A stretch of DNA of 64,000 nt from Bacteroidota bacterium (GTDB lineage: Bacteria; Bacteroidota; Bacteroidia; Bacteroidales; P3): positions 1 through 64,000 of the forward strand of contig JAEZKK010000018.1 in the NCBI GenBank assembly GCA_023415495.1, in the 5' to 3' direction. The translations under genes and the position numbers were made by a program. The notes beneath the pieces are model-generated. The model was not told the origin of the DNA, did no database searches, and saw only the letters and a program-made list of their open reading frames with translations. Below are positions 9,148-16,984 of this stretch, one piece after another (within the stretch, counting starts at the first letter, position 1; the number at the start of each line of letters is the position of its first letter).

Positions 9148-9810
9148 TTAGGGTTTTGCTGGATAGATATGTACTATCTTTTTTGTTTCAAAAAATTCGC
9201 TTGGGAAGAATTCATAGATATTATAAATCTTAATTCTCTTTTTCTTGTCTTTTTCAATTGGCAATAATTCCTCTTGTAAATCTCCCCCCTTTAAATAAAT
9301 AATTCCATTATTTAGTTCGTGATACTGAATCTTAGAAATCTTGTTTTCTATCCATGAAAGAAATACAGGCATTGAAGTAACTGCTCGAGAGATAATGAAA
9401 TCAAAATATCCCTTCACATTCTCAGCTCTAATTTGCTCAGCTCTTATATTCTCTAAGCCCAATTCCTGAGAAACTGCATTTACTACATTAATCTTCTTGC
9501 CTATGCTATCGACTAAATAGAAGTCAACCTCAGGAAATAATATTGCAAGAGGAATACCAGGAAAGCCTCCACCAGTGCCGACATCTAATATCTTAGTATT
9601 TGGTTTAAAACTAATAATCTTAGCAATGGAAAGCGAATGAAGAATATGTCTTTCAAATAAATTCTCCATATCCTTTCTCGAAATTACATTTATCTTCTCA
9701 TTCCAATTATTATAAATCTCTAAAAGAGATTCAAATTGTTTTATTTGTTTCTCTGTAACAAAAGGGAAATTCTCCTGAATTATAGCTCTAATATTATTAT
9801 TTGAATACAT
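9148..9810 (-). CDS. rsmG: 16S rRNA (guanine527-N7)-methyltransferase RsmG
   Basis: SAM-dependent methyltransferase that modifies G527 of 16S rRNA. The diagnostic sequences are WNEKINVISRKD, the SAM-binding KILDVGTGGGFPGIPLAI, and ISRAVTSMPVFLSW. The open frame extends to a TTG at 9852, but the sequence between contains a minus-strand promoter (TATTTTTG at 9832-9839 with TTG at 9859-9861), so translation most likely starts at the ATG at 9810, giving 220 residues, the usual length. Convergent with xth. Confidence 0.94.
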   Translation of the reverse strand: MYSNNNIRAIIQENFPFVTEKQIKQFESLLEIYNNWNEKINVISRKDMENLFERHILHSLSIAKIISFKPNTKILDVGTGGGFPGIPLAILFPEVDFYLVDSIGKKINVVNAVSQELGLENIRAEQIRAENVKGYFDFIISRAVTSMPVFLSWIENKISKIQYHELNNGIIYLKGGDLQEELLPIEKDKKKRIKIYNIYEFFPSEFFETKKIVHIYPAKP

Positions 9811-9831
9811 ATAGTTTGAAATATCTTTATG

Positions 9832-9861
9832 CAAAAATACAATTAATCTCAAACTTTACAA
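9832..9861 (-). promoter_or_regulatory. rsmG promoter
   Basis: Minus-strand TATTTTTG (9832-9839) with TTG (9859-9861) at the spacing that recurs in this window (22-23 bp between element starts). Predicted transcription start near 9825, 15 bases upstream of the chosen ATG. Confidence 0.65.
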
Positions 9862-9926
9862 TATATCTAATTTCTTGCATCAAATAATAAATGAAGAGAG
9901 AGTTTTAGAGATTGGAATTTTTGATT

Positions 9927-9934
9927 TATATTTG
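9927..9934 (+). promoter_or_regulatory. -7 box upstream of the DUF1015 gene
   Basis: TATATTTG at 9927-9934, 44 bases before the ATG at 9979. No clear TTG at the expected -33 position. Confidence 0.45.
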
Positions 9935-9978
9935 CAACTTAATTACAAGTAAATTAACCGAGAAAAATAAAAAAGAAA

Positions 9979-11232
9979 ATGGCAAAAGTAAAAGCATTTA
10001 AGGGGCTTCGCCCACCTGTTGAGATTGCTGATAAATTAGCAACCCTACCTTATGACGTAATGAATTCTGCAGAGGCAAGAGTTATGGCAAAGGGAAATGA
10101 GGTTTCATTACTTAGGGTTACTAAAGCTGAAATCGATTTAGCTGAAGGAATTGACGAGCACTCTCAAGAGGTATACGATAAGGTTGTTGAAAACTTCCAA
10201 ATGTTTAAAGATAAAAAATGGTTGGTACAAGATAATGAACCAAAACTATATATCTACGCTCAAACGATGGATGGAAGAACTCAGTATGGTATTGTTGGTT
10301 GTGCTCATATTGAAGATTATTTCAATAATAAGATTAAGAAACACGAACTTACTCGTAAGGACAAGGAAGATGATAGAATGATTCACGTAAACATTACTAA
10401 TGCTAATGTTGAACCAGTATTCTTTACTTATCCTGCTCATAAGGAAATTGATCAAATAGTAGGAAATATCGTAAATAACGAAAAACCTATCTACGATTTT
10501 GTTGCTAAGGAAGATGGTTTTGGACATCATTTTTGGGTAATTAACGACCAAAAGACAGTAAAGAGAATTGAAGAGATATTTGAAAACGAAATTCCTAATC
10601 TTTACGTAGCTGATGGTCACCACCGTACTGCTGCTGCTGCGAGAGTAGGATTGGAGAGAAAAGCAAATAATCCTAACCATACAGGAGAAGAAGAGTATAA
10701 TTATTTTATGGCAGTTATCTTCCCTGATAACCAATTAAAGATTATTGACTATAACAGAGTTGTAAAAGACTTAAACAATCTAACAGAAGACGAATTTAAG
10801 GCAAAACTTGAGAAAGTATTCGATTTAGAATTAATGGGAAAAGAAATCTATGCTCCTAAGAAATTACACGAATTCTCAATGTACCTTTCAGGCAATTGGT
10901 ATAAGCTAACTGCAAAACCAGGAACATTTGATGATAATGACCCAATTGGAGTTTTAGACGTAACTATTCTTTCTAACCTTGTATTAGACCAAATCTTAGA
11001 TATCAAAGACCTCAGAACTTCTAAGAGAATTGACTTTATCGGAGGTATCCGTGGTTTGGGAGAATTATCAAGAAGAGTTGATAGTGGAGAAATGAAAGTA
11101 GCATTTGCATTATATGCTGTTTCAATGCAACAATTAATCGATATTGCAGATACAGGTAATATTATGCCTCCAAAAACTACTTGGTTCGAACCAAAACTTC
11201 GTTCAGGTTTAGTTATTCACGAACTTGTGTAA
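9979..11232 (+). CDS. DUF1015 family protein
   Basis: A 417-residue member of DUF1015, recognised by the N-terminal KAFKGLRPPVEIADKLATLPYDVMN, and by LYVADGHHRTAAAARVG in the middle. The DGHHR box resembles that of ParB-fold enzymes such as the archaeal serine kinase SerK, which together with the family's frequent position beside serine-biosynthesis genes in related genomes hints at a nucleotide- or phosphoserine-related role. This is inference, as no biochemical function is established for the family as far as I know. Cytoplasmic, no signal peptide. A strong terminator hairpin follows at 11260-11302, so it is monocistronic. Confidence 0.88.
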   Translation: MAKVKAFKGLRPPVEIADKLATLPYDVMNSAEARVMAKGNEVSLLRVTKAEIDLAEGIDEHSQEVYDKVVENFQMFKDKKWLVQDNEPKLYIYAQTMDGRTQYGIVGCAHIEDYFNNKIKKHELTRKDKEDDRMIHVNITNANVEPVFFTYPAHKEIDQIVGNIVNNEKPIYDFVAKEDGFGHHFWVINDQKTVKRIEEIFENEIPNLYVADGHHRTAAAARVGLERKANNPNHTGEEEYNYFMAVIFPDNQLKIIDYNRVVKDLNNLTEDEFKAKLEKVFDLELMGKEIYAPKKLHEFSMYLSGNWYKLTAKPGTFDDNDPIGVLDVTILSNLVLDQILDIKDLRTSKRIDFIGGIRGLGELSRRVDSGEMKVAFALYAVSMQQLIDIADTGNIMPPKTTWFEPKLRSGLVIHELV

Positions 11233-11259
11233 AGCACTAATATATAAGTGTTTTTAGAT

Positions 11260-11302
11260 AATAATAGCTGTATGAGTATTACTTTTACAGCTATTATTTT
11301 GT
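11260..11302 (+). terminator. Intrinsic terminator after the DUF1015 gene
   Basis: A 13-bp perfect stem, AATAATAGCTGTA at 11260-11272 with TACAGCTATTATT at 11286-11298, followed by T-rich sequence. Confidence 0.75.
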
Positions 11303-11362
11303 CTTATTGTTTGATTTTAAAGAAAAAAGTTTTTACTTTGCAAAATAATAAACTTAATAATT

Positions 11363-11908
11363 ATGAGAAGAATCAGTATTATTTCAGTCCTTATGGCATT
11401 AGTATTAAGCATAGGATTTATTAGTTGTGAGAAGGATCCAGATATAGATGACAGTCCTATCCCACAAAGTGGATTATATTTCAAGATGAAGCTTGGCGAT
11501 GATATGATGTGGAGGGGGAATAACCTCCCAACAATGTATGCAAAGAGTGAAGCCCCAGGAGAAATGAATAAGTTTTTTGATTTTGTGGTGTGTACACAAA
11601 GCCTTACAGATACTAACGTAACAAAATTAGATCAATACTTAATCTTACACGTTAAGGTAAATCCTGATGGAAGTTTCTCAAATTATAATGTTCAATATTA
11701 CGAAGACAGGGTTGTTGACCAATACCCAATTGAGTTTAGCAAGTTGATGTACTATAAATCAGGCAAACTTACCCTAACTGAGAATAAAGACAATAAGTTA
11801 TCTGGAAAGTTTGAGGGTAAAATGCAAGATATCTACGACAATGAAGATATTCGTGAGATAGTTATCGAGTTCCAAGAGTTTCCTTTATCTCCTGCCAAGA
11901 AAAAATAA
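11363..11908 (+). CDS. Putative lipoprotein of unknown function
   Basis: A 181-residue protein with an N-terminal signal peptide (RRISIISVLMALVLSIGF) ending in the lipobox FISC, so Cys22 is the likely lipidated residue. The mature part begins with acidic residues (EKDPDIDDSP), as is common for exported Bacteroidota lipoproteins. I do not recognise a family; the rest reads as a mixed beta-strand domain. It lies 15 bp upstream of the SIMPL-domain gene, which also faces the envelope, and the two are probably co-transcribed. Confidence 0.7.
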   Translation: MRRISIISVLMALVLSIGFISCEKDPDIDDSPIPQSGLYFKMKLGDDMMWRGNNLPTMYAKSEAPGEMNKFFDFVVCTQSLTDTNVTKLDQYLILHVKVNPDGSFSNYNVQYYEDRVVDQYPIEFSKLMYYKSGKLTLTENKDNKLSGKFEGKMQDIYDNEDIREIVIEFQEFPLSPAKKK

Positions 11909-11923
11909 AAAACCCAAGAAGTT

Positions 11924-12673
11924 ATGAATAAATTAAATGATTTAGGACTTATAATAATGTCAGTGATTTTAGGCATTGGTATTATAATTGGCGGTTATTT
12001 TATTTACAAAGGTCTAAAATCCTTTAGCGATAAGGATAGGATAGTAACGGTTAAGGGATTAGCCGAGAAAGAGATTGATGCAGTTGAGGCATATATTAGA
12101 ATAAATACAAGTTTTAGTGGAGATTTGCCAAAGGAATTAATCACTAAGACGGATAAGAGAATAGAGGATATAAAGAAATATCTTAATCAAAGAGGAATAG
12201 ACCAAAAGGATATTAAAATATCTGATATAACTATTTACGATTCTAAGGAATATTATAGATATGACTATCAATTAAAACAAAAAGTAAAAGTAGATAGATA
12301 TAGTGCAAGCAAAACCATTACTATAACTACTAAAGATGTTAAGAATGCAGAGAAAGTCAAGAACGAAATAGATGTAGATCTAATCAATATGGATTTAAGT
12401 TCATCTCTAAGTTCAGATTATAAATTCCCAGAGCTAAACACCATTAAGCCTGCCCTAATTGCAGAAAGCACCAAGAACGCAAGAACAGCAGGAGAGCAGT
12501 TTGCAAACGATTCAAAAAGCAAATTAGGCAAGATAAAGACAGCCTCACAAGGTCAAATCACAATAGCAGGAACATACTATTACGAAGAAGGCGGAGCAAG
12601 CTCAGCCCCAGAAGAACCCTACAAACAAAAAGCAAGAGTAGTAAGCACAATAGTATTCTTCTTAGAGGATTAA
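11924..12673 (+). CDS. SIMPL domain (DUF541) membrane-anchored protein
   Basis: A 249-residue protein with one N-terminal transmembrane helix (LIIMSVILGIGIIIGGYFIY) and an extracytoplasmic SIMPL/DUF541 domain, recognised by RIVTVKGLAEKEIDAVEAYI and the C-terminal pattern ARVVSTIVFFLED. SIMPL proteins form oligomers at the envelope in some bacteria, but their role is not settled. It follows the lipoprotein gene by 15 bp. The C terminus converges on the small antitoxin-like gene at 12738. Confidence 0.85.
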   Translation: MNKLNDLGLIIMSVILGIGIIIGGYFIYKGLKSFSDKDRIVTVKGLAEKEIDAVEAYIRINTSFSGDLPKELITKTDKRIEDIKKYLNQRGIDQKDIKISDITIYDSKEYYRYDYQLKQKVKVDRYSASKTITITTKDVKNAEKVKNEIDVDLINMDLSSSLSSDYKFPELNTIKPALIAESTKNARTAGEQFANDSKSKLGKIKTASQGQITIAGTYYYEEGGASSAPEEPYKQKARVVSTIVFFLED

Positions 12674-12678
12674 ATTTT

Positions 12679-12755
12679 TTCTATAGGCTGAAGAAAAACT
12701 TTTTAGTTTCTTAAGGTTTTTAATTTCACTTATAGAATTAGCTTTTTCGACATGT
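12679..12755. terminator. Weak convergent terminator region
   Basis: Between the convergent SIMPL and antitoxin-like genes, AAAAACTT and AAGGTTTTT can pair (about 12691-12721), framed by an outer TTCTATA/TATAGAA pairing. The pairing is imperfect and the call tentative. Confidence 0.35.
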
Positions 12756-12911
12756 TCTATCTCTATCTACTTCTTTCATAAGTTCAATTAAGCCAAAATC
12801 TTCTTTCTCTTCATCAGAAAGAATTCTCGCCTTAATTTCCAACCCTTTTAAAAAGATAGTAAGTAACTCAAAATCTTTTTTATCCTTTACATTAATAATC
12901 ATAGTTTTCAT
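12738..12911 (-). CDS. Small antitoxin-like protein without an adjacent toxin
   Basis: A 57-residue protein starting MKTMIINVKDKKDFELL, a layout typical of small Bacteroidota antitoxin-like proteins (a short strand, then an acidic helix KARILSDEEKEDFGLIELMKEVD). The frame reaches back to a TTG at 12923, but the ATG at 12911 has a rare GGAGG eight bases upstream, so that start is chosen. A well-spaced promoter lies at 12946-12975. No RelE/HigB-type toxin gene follows. The C terminus (RDRTCRKS) looks atypical; the +1 frame stays open for another 30 or so codons (EHVEKANSISEIKNL), so a frameshift near 12765 is possible. It borders the defence segment. Confidence 0.6.
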   Translation of the reverse strand: MKTMIINVKDKKDFELLTIFLKGLEIKARILSDEEKEDFGLIELMKEVDRDRTCRKS

Positions 12912-12945
12912 AATATCCTCCAATCTTACATACTTAAGACAATTG

Positions 12946-12975
12946 CAAAGATAATATAATTACACTAAGAATCAA
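12946..12975 (-). promoter_or_regulatory. Promoter of the antitoxin-like gene
   Basis: Minus-strand TATCTTTG at 12946-12953 and TTG at 12973-12975, with 22 bp between element starts. Supports expression of the small gene. Confidence 0.65.
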
Positions 12976-13106
12976 AATATATCATTCTTAACCGCTAATT
13001 AATAATACATTTTGGATAAACCTAATCCTTAAAAAATAAACTCTCGGACAAAGAAAAAACAAGCAAAAAAAACAGTGATTTTCATACATAATTCAATTTT
13101 TTTTAT
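12976..13106. other. AT-rich gap without visible features
   Basis: I find no gene, strong hairpin or repeat here. It separates the antitoxin-like promoter from the 23-bp repeat element. Confidence 0.5.
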
Positions 13107-13350
13107 TATCTTTGCAAATACAAGGAAATGAGTTCGTTGTTTCTTATCAAAATCACCCATTTTTGTAAAACTACATTATGGTAGCTACCATAATATTCGT
13201 GTGGTAGGTACCATAACACCCGTGTGGTAGGTACCATAATGGTCGTATGGTAGCTACCATACCGACATTTAAATCAAAGAAAAATTCTTTTTTATCAAGA
13301 GAAAATTTATTTTTATCAAGAGAGAATTCCATGAAGTCAAATATCCTTTC
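13107..13350 (+). repeat. Composite short-tandem-repeat element, copy 1 (4 x 23 bp palindromic units)
   Basis: A TATCTTTG box (13107-13114) is followed by about 60 bp of leader and four units starting with TGGTAG at 13179, 13202, 13225 and 13248, exactly 23 bp apart. The first and last contain the perfect palindrome GGTAGCTACC; the two middle ones carry GGTAGGTACC. A second block with about 21-bp period (ATCAARG cores at 13273, 13294, 13315) follows. An inverted relative lies at 48331-48484 and shares a 29-bp exact segment (13165-13193 with 48398-48426). Function unknown: protein-binding array or small RNA are both possible. Confidence 0.75.
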
Positions 13351-13379
13351 ATAAAACCCAAACATTCGCAAAACTAAAT

Positions 13380-13625
13380 CTAAGTTCTATATTCCTATTA
13401 TTAAATAATATCATTAGTTATAAAAAAAATTGATTAAATAGATGTATATCAGTAATATGATACAAAAAATATGTAATATGTAAATATGTAAACCTATACA
13501 TTATGCATGAATACATATTTATTCAACAAAGAATATCTCCCCATATTTAAATGATATGGGGAATATTCAATATTTTCTCCTTAAAGTAAGACAATTCAAT
13601 AGCTGAATAAAGTCTTACTTTTTTA
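13380..13625 (+). ncRNA. Possible small RNA or leader ending in a terminator, upstream of cas13a
   Basis: No ORF. The region contains a strong hairpin (TCCCCATAT pairing with ATATGGGGA, stem extended by GAATAT/ATATTC with one bulge, about 13531-13568) and then a terminator-like hairpin at 13583-13625. Such an arrangement suggests something is transcribed toward cas13a and stopped before its promoter. I see no convincing TAnnTTTG box for it, so the RNA is speculative. Confidence 0.3.
13583..13625 (+). terminator. Terminator-like hairpin before the cas13a promoter
   Basis: AAAGTAAGAC (13583-13592) pairs with GTCTTACTTT (13612-13621), with an inner ATTCA/TGAAT stem, followed by TTTT. It insulates cas13a from upstream transcription. 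Confidence 0.6.
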
Positions 13626-13667
13626 ATTATATCAAATACTTTAATGTTGCTGAAAAACAAATTATTA

Positions 13668-13698
13668 TTGCTGATTAAACAAATATTTATTATATTTG
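13668..13698 (+). promoter_or_regulatory. cas13a promoter
   Basis: TTG at 13668-13670 and TATATTTG at 13691-13698, 23 bp between element starts, a full match to the Bacteroidota housekeeping promoter. Predicted start near 13705; the ATG is at 13727. Confidence 0.75.
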
Positions 13699-13726
13699 CA
13701 GGTCTAATTATTAAAACCAAAATATT

Positions 13727-16700
13727 ATGAGAGTTTCTAAAGTAAAAGTAGGAAAAGAAATGGTATTAATGCACAGAACAGATAAAGAAGGTGCATTGGT
13801 AAAGGGAGAATCAAAGCAACCGAATACTTCTGAAATAATATGCCAGAAGAAAGATAGTTTTCATCTAAGCATATTAAACCAAACCCTAGTCAAGAAAAAT
13901 AGAAATAAGGATTTGGAAGCTATTATTAATTCGGTAATTAAAGACAGGCAAATAAAATTAGAATCAAACAAATCTCTTTCTGAACTTGAAATAAAAAACT
14001 CTTTAACAAATAAGTTTAAAGAACAATTCTATTATAACAATAAAGAAGGTAGCAAGGTGGAATTTAATTTAGCGGCTCTAATTTTGAAATTCTATAGTAC
14101 ACGAGATGTTAAAGAACTTCAACCTTACAAAGATTGGGTAAATTGGCATATTGATTTTAAGTCGGAAAGATTGGAAAAATCAATTATCGGAAATAAAATT
14201 AATTTTCAAACAAAAAGGAAAGATACGCTAAAAGATTTTGAGCAAGAGTTAATAATTAATGGGAAAATCAATATTTCTAATATAGCATTATTATATAGGA
14301 TTGAACAATTAATAAAGACATTTGAAGAAATTATGGCTCTATACTTTATGCAAGTAAATAAAAGAGACTTTCATCTGAATTACAAGCTTAAATCCGCACT
14401 TCAAACTCATCAATCAAATTTATTTTCCATTCAGTTAAACAGAGATAATCTAAAGTTATCATTGTTTAATATAGAGGTAACAAAATATCTTCAACATTAT
14501 TTCCCTATCAAAGCAGAAGACAAGAGGAAGACTGATGATGATATTAAATATTATCTGCAAGAAAAGATAATAATTAATACAATAAGAAATCAAATAGAAA
14601 ATGCTGTAAGGTCTAATTTAATAACTAAAGGAAAATTCAAAGCTCATGATATTGAATTGGATAATATCAATTCCAATATTTTGACAGAAATAAAAATCAA
14701 AGATGCATTTGTCCTGAATTTAATTGATGCTTGTGCATTCGCTGCAAATAATATTAGAAATATTGTTGATAAAGAACAAGAAAAAGATATATTAGGAAAA
14801 AAATATTTTGTTCCCAGTTTGAATAAACACAAAGAAGATAAAGAGTTATTTAAACTTTTCTTTGAATCCGAATTCGATAATAAAAATGAAAACTTATGGG
14901 CTTTGCGAGGCTCTGTTCAACAGATAAGGAATAAGATTTATCATTATAAGATAAATTCTATAGGTGAAATTTTTAATGATGACACATTTGAAACCCAATC
15001 AAATATAAATTCTTCTTATGTGGATACCACGTTTAAAAATTATTTAATAACTGAAATTGGAAACATTCCGAGTCTTATATCAGATAAGTTTAATAAAAAC
15101 AATATATTAAAATATTATAGCTATGATGAATTGAATGTTATTCTTGGAAAATTAAAATTTAATCTATGCCGTCCATCTGAAAAGTTTATACCTTCGTTTA
15201 AAAATGTATTTGATACTGCAAGAGTATTGCCTAATAATCATTATTTGAGTGTAAAAAACTATTTTTCAAAAGACAAATGTATAAGTGAAGAACATTATCA
15301 AGCTTGCCGTTTTATAGCCAAACAGATTTATAATTATCAATTCTTAAATCAATCAGTAGATGATAATGAATTTAGAGCAGTAGTAAATGAAATAATAGAA
15401 AGTTGCAAGAAAAATGTTGCAAATACGAAAAATATAAATAAATATGCTTTTCATGAAATTGAAAAGATGGAAGAAGCAGATACAAGGATTGATTATCTGA
15501 AAAAGATACATAGTCAAATTATCTTAAGTAATGCAAATAAGGACGACAAGACAGAAAAAAGTAACTTCGAAAAATTCTTGCTCTATATCTATATTAAATT
15601 ATTTGATAATTTTATTGAGAAGAATTACAAGAATTTAATTGTCTTAGATAAAACCTATACACATGAAAACGGAGTAATCAAAAAAGAAAAAATAAATGTA
15701 GAAAATATTCTGACTATTGATGATGATAAAAAAGAAGAGACTGCTAAAATTGTAAAATTCTATATTTTTTGCAAATTGCTTGATTCAAATCACCTTAGTA
15801 ACTTAAGAAATGAAATAATAAAATATAAGGCAATATCAAATAAGAACGATTCAATATCAAATAGATTAGGAAGTAGTCTTTCAATTGATAATCTTCTTTT
15901 TATTATTGAAATGTGTTTATTGAGTGTTGATAATAATTATGGAAAACCAAATGAAACCTACAAGAAATTTATTGTCGATAGAATTAATACAGGCAATTTC
16001 TATTCTGCACAAGATAATGAAACACTGATATTGCATTCAAATATTGAACTGTTAAATAAATATGGAACTATCTCCATATTAGAAAAATTAGTATCGCATA
16101 ATGGTGGCAAATTTAAGGTAGCACAGCAAGACTATAATAACTGGGAAGAAAAGAGAAAAAATATTGAAGGGAAACAAAAAGAATTAATAGAATTGCATAA
16201 TAAATGGTCACAGGTACAAGAGAAATTGAAGGGCCTTAAAAAAGAAGAAAACGAAAAAAGGAAGAAAATACGCAAAGAAGAATATGAAATTAAAGATAAA
16301 TACAAGAGTATTGTAACTGAGATTACAAGTTTTAATCAATTGGATAATAAACTTCATTTCGTTACTTTGAGGAAAATACACAATCTTACGATTGAAATAT
16401 TGGGTCGCTTTGTAGGATTTACAAACATGTTTGAAAGAGATTTTCAATATTTGGATGAAGAATTAGATTCAAAACTTAAATTTGATAACGGTTTACCATA
16501 CGATCAATACATACCACAAAAGTATAATAAATTCTTTTTAAGTGCAAACTATAGAGATACAAGAAATCATATTGCTCACTTTAATTATATTTCCAATAAG
16601 AGTATTAAATATTCAATGATTGATATTGTTAATAAACTTAGAGAATTATTATGGTATGACAGAAAGCTAAAGAATGCTGTTGCTAAGTCGATAATTGATA

Positions 16701-16891
16701 TTTTTGATAGAAACGGAATGGAGCTAAAATTGAAATTTAATATTACGGAGCATAAATTAGATATTGGTTATATTAAACCTAAGAAGATTTATCATTTAGG
16801 AACAAAAAAAGGGGAGTATGAAATAGCGACAAATCAGGTTTCTGAAGAGTATTGTGAAATGTGTGAAGCCTTATTAGGAATGAAAAAATAA
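13727..16891 (+). CDS. cas13a: CRISPR-associated RNA-guided ribonuclease Cas13a (type VI-A, compact)
   Basis: Single effector of a type VI-A system: processes pre-crRNA and, once bound to complementary RNA, cleaves target and bystander RNA with two HEPN domains. Both R-x4-H motifs are present: R401-NKIY-H406 in VQQIRNKIYHYK and R946-NHIA-H951 in RDTRNHIAHFNYI. The HEPN motifs are internal, not near both ends as in Cas13b. From memory, the N terminus (MRVSKVKV), AFAANNIRN, CKLLDSNHLSNLRNE, ILGRF, LWYDRKLKNAV and KKIYHLG match the Paludibacter Cas13a closely. At 1054 residues it is about 100 shorter than that protein; part of the loss lies between ERDFQY and the second HEPN motif, about 45 residues here. 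A lysine/glutamate-rich coiled stretch (about 805-865) precedes HEPN2. The array follows 93 bp downstream; no cas1, cas2 or accessory gene is present. Confidence 0.95.
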   Translation: MRVSKVKVGKEMVLMHRTDKEGALVKGESKQPNTSEIICQKKDSFHLSILNQTLVKKNRNKDLEAIINSVIKDRQIKLESNKSLSELEIKNSLTNKFKEQFYYNNKEGSKVEFNLAALILKFYSTRDVKELQPYKDWVNWHIDFKSERLEKSIIGNKINFQTKRKDTLKDFEQELIINGKINISNIALLYRIEQLIKTFEEIMALYFMQVNKRDFHLNYKLKSALQTHQSNLFSIQLNRDNLKLSLFNIEVTKYLQHYFPIKAEDKRKTDDDIKYYLQEKIIINTIRNQIENAVRSNLITKGKFKAHDIELDNINSNILTEIKIKDAFVLNLIDACAFAANNIRNIVDKEQEKDILGKKYFVPSLNKHKEDKELFKLFFESEFDNKNENLWALRGSVQQIRNKIYHYKINSIGEIFNDDTFETQSNINSSYVDTTFKNYLITEIGNIPSLISDKFNKNNILKYYSYDELNVILGKLKFNLCRPSEKFIPSFKNVFDTARVLPNNHYLSVKNYFSKDKCISEEHYQACRFIAKQIYNYQFLNQSVDDNEFRAVVNEIIESCKKNVANTKNINKYAFHEIEKMEEADTRIDYLKKIHSQIILSNANKDDKTEKSNFEKFLLYIYIKLFDNFIEKNYKNLIVLDKTYTHENGVIKKEKINVENILTIDDDKKEETAKIVKFYIFCKLLDSNHLSNLRNEIIKYKAISNKNDSISNRLGSSLSIDNLLFIIEMCLLSVDNNYGKPNETYKKFIVDRINTGNFYSAQDNETLILHSNIELLNKYGTISILEKLVSHNGGKFKVAQQDYNNWEEKRKNIEGKQKELIELHNKWSQVQEKLKGLKKEENEKRKKIRKEEYEIKDKYKSIVTEITSFNQLDNKLHFVTLRKIHNLTIEILGRFVGFTNMFERDFQYLDEELDSKLKFDNGLPYDQYIPQKYNKFFLSANYRDTRNHIAHFNYISNKSIKYSMIDIVNKLRELLWYDRKLKNAVAKSIIDIFDRNGMELKLKFNITEHKLDIGYIKPKKIYHLGTKKGEYEIATNQVSEEYCEMCEALLGMKK

Positions 16892-16984
16892 GGATTTTAT
16901 ATTCGTTATTTGATAAAAAGTGATATCTTTGCAGGGTTGAAAAAGACTTAAAGTTCAATATTGCTTTATATTAACATAAGGTAT
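16892..16984 (+). promoter_or_regulatory. CRISPR leader with -7 box
   Basis: The 93 bp between cas13a and the first repeat contain TATCTTTG at 16923-16930, followed by CAGGG; transcription would begin near 16937, about 48 bp before the first repeat. No exact TTG at -33 (TTC at 16901). The degenerate repeat is at the far end, which agrees with this being the leader side. Confidence 0.55.

Noticed and set aside
13171..13371. 66-codon minus-strand open frame
   Set aside because: It is produced by the 23-bp palindromic units (repeated YLPHGCYGTYH) and has no independent support.
13727..16891. Cas13b (type VI-B) identity, expected from the phylum
   Set aside because: HEPN motifs are internal at 401 and 946 with Cas13a-specific surroundings, the repeat has the Cas13a form, and no csx27/csx28 is nearby.
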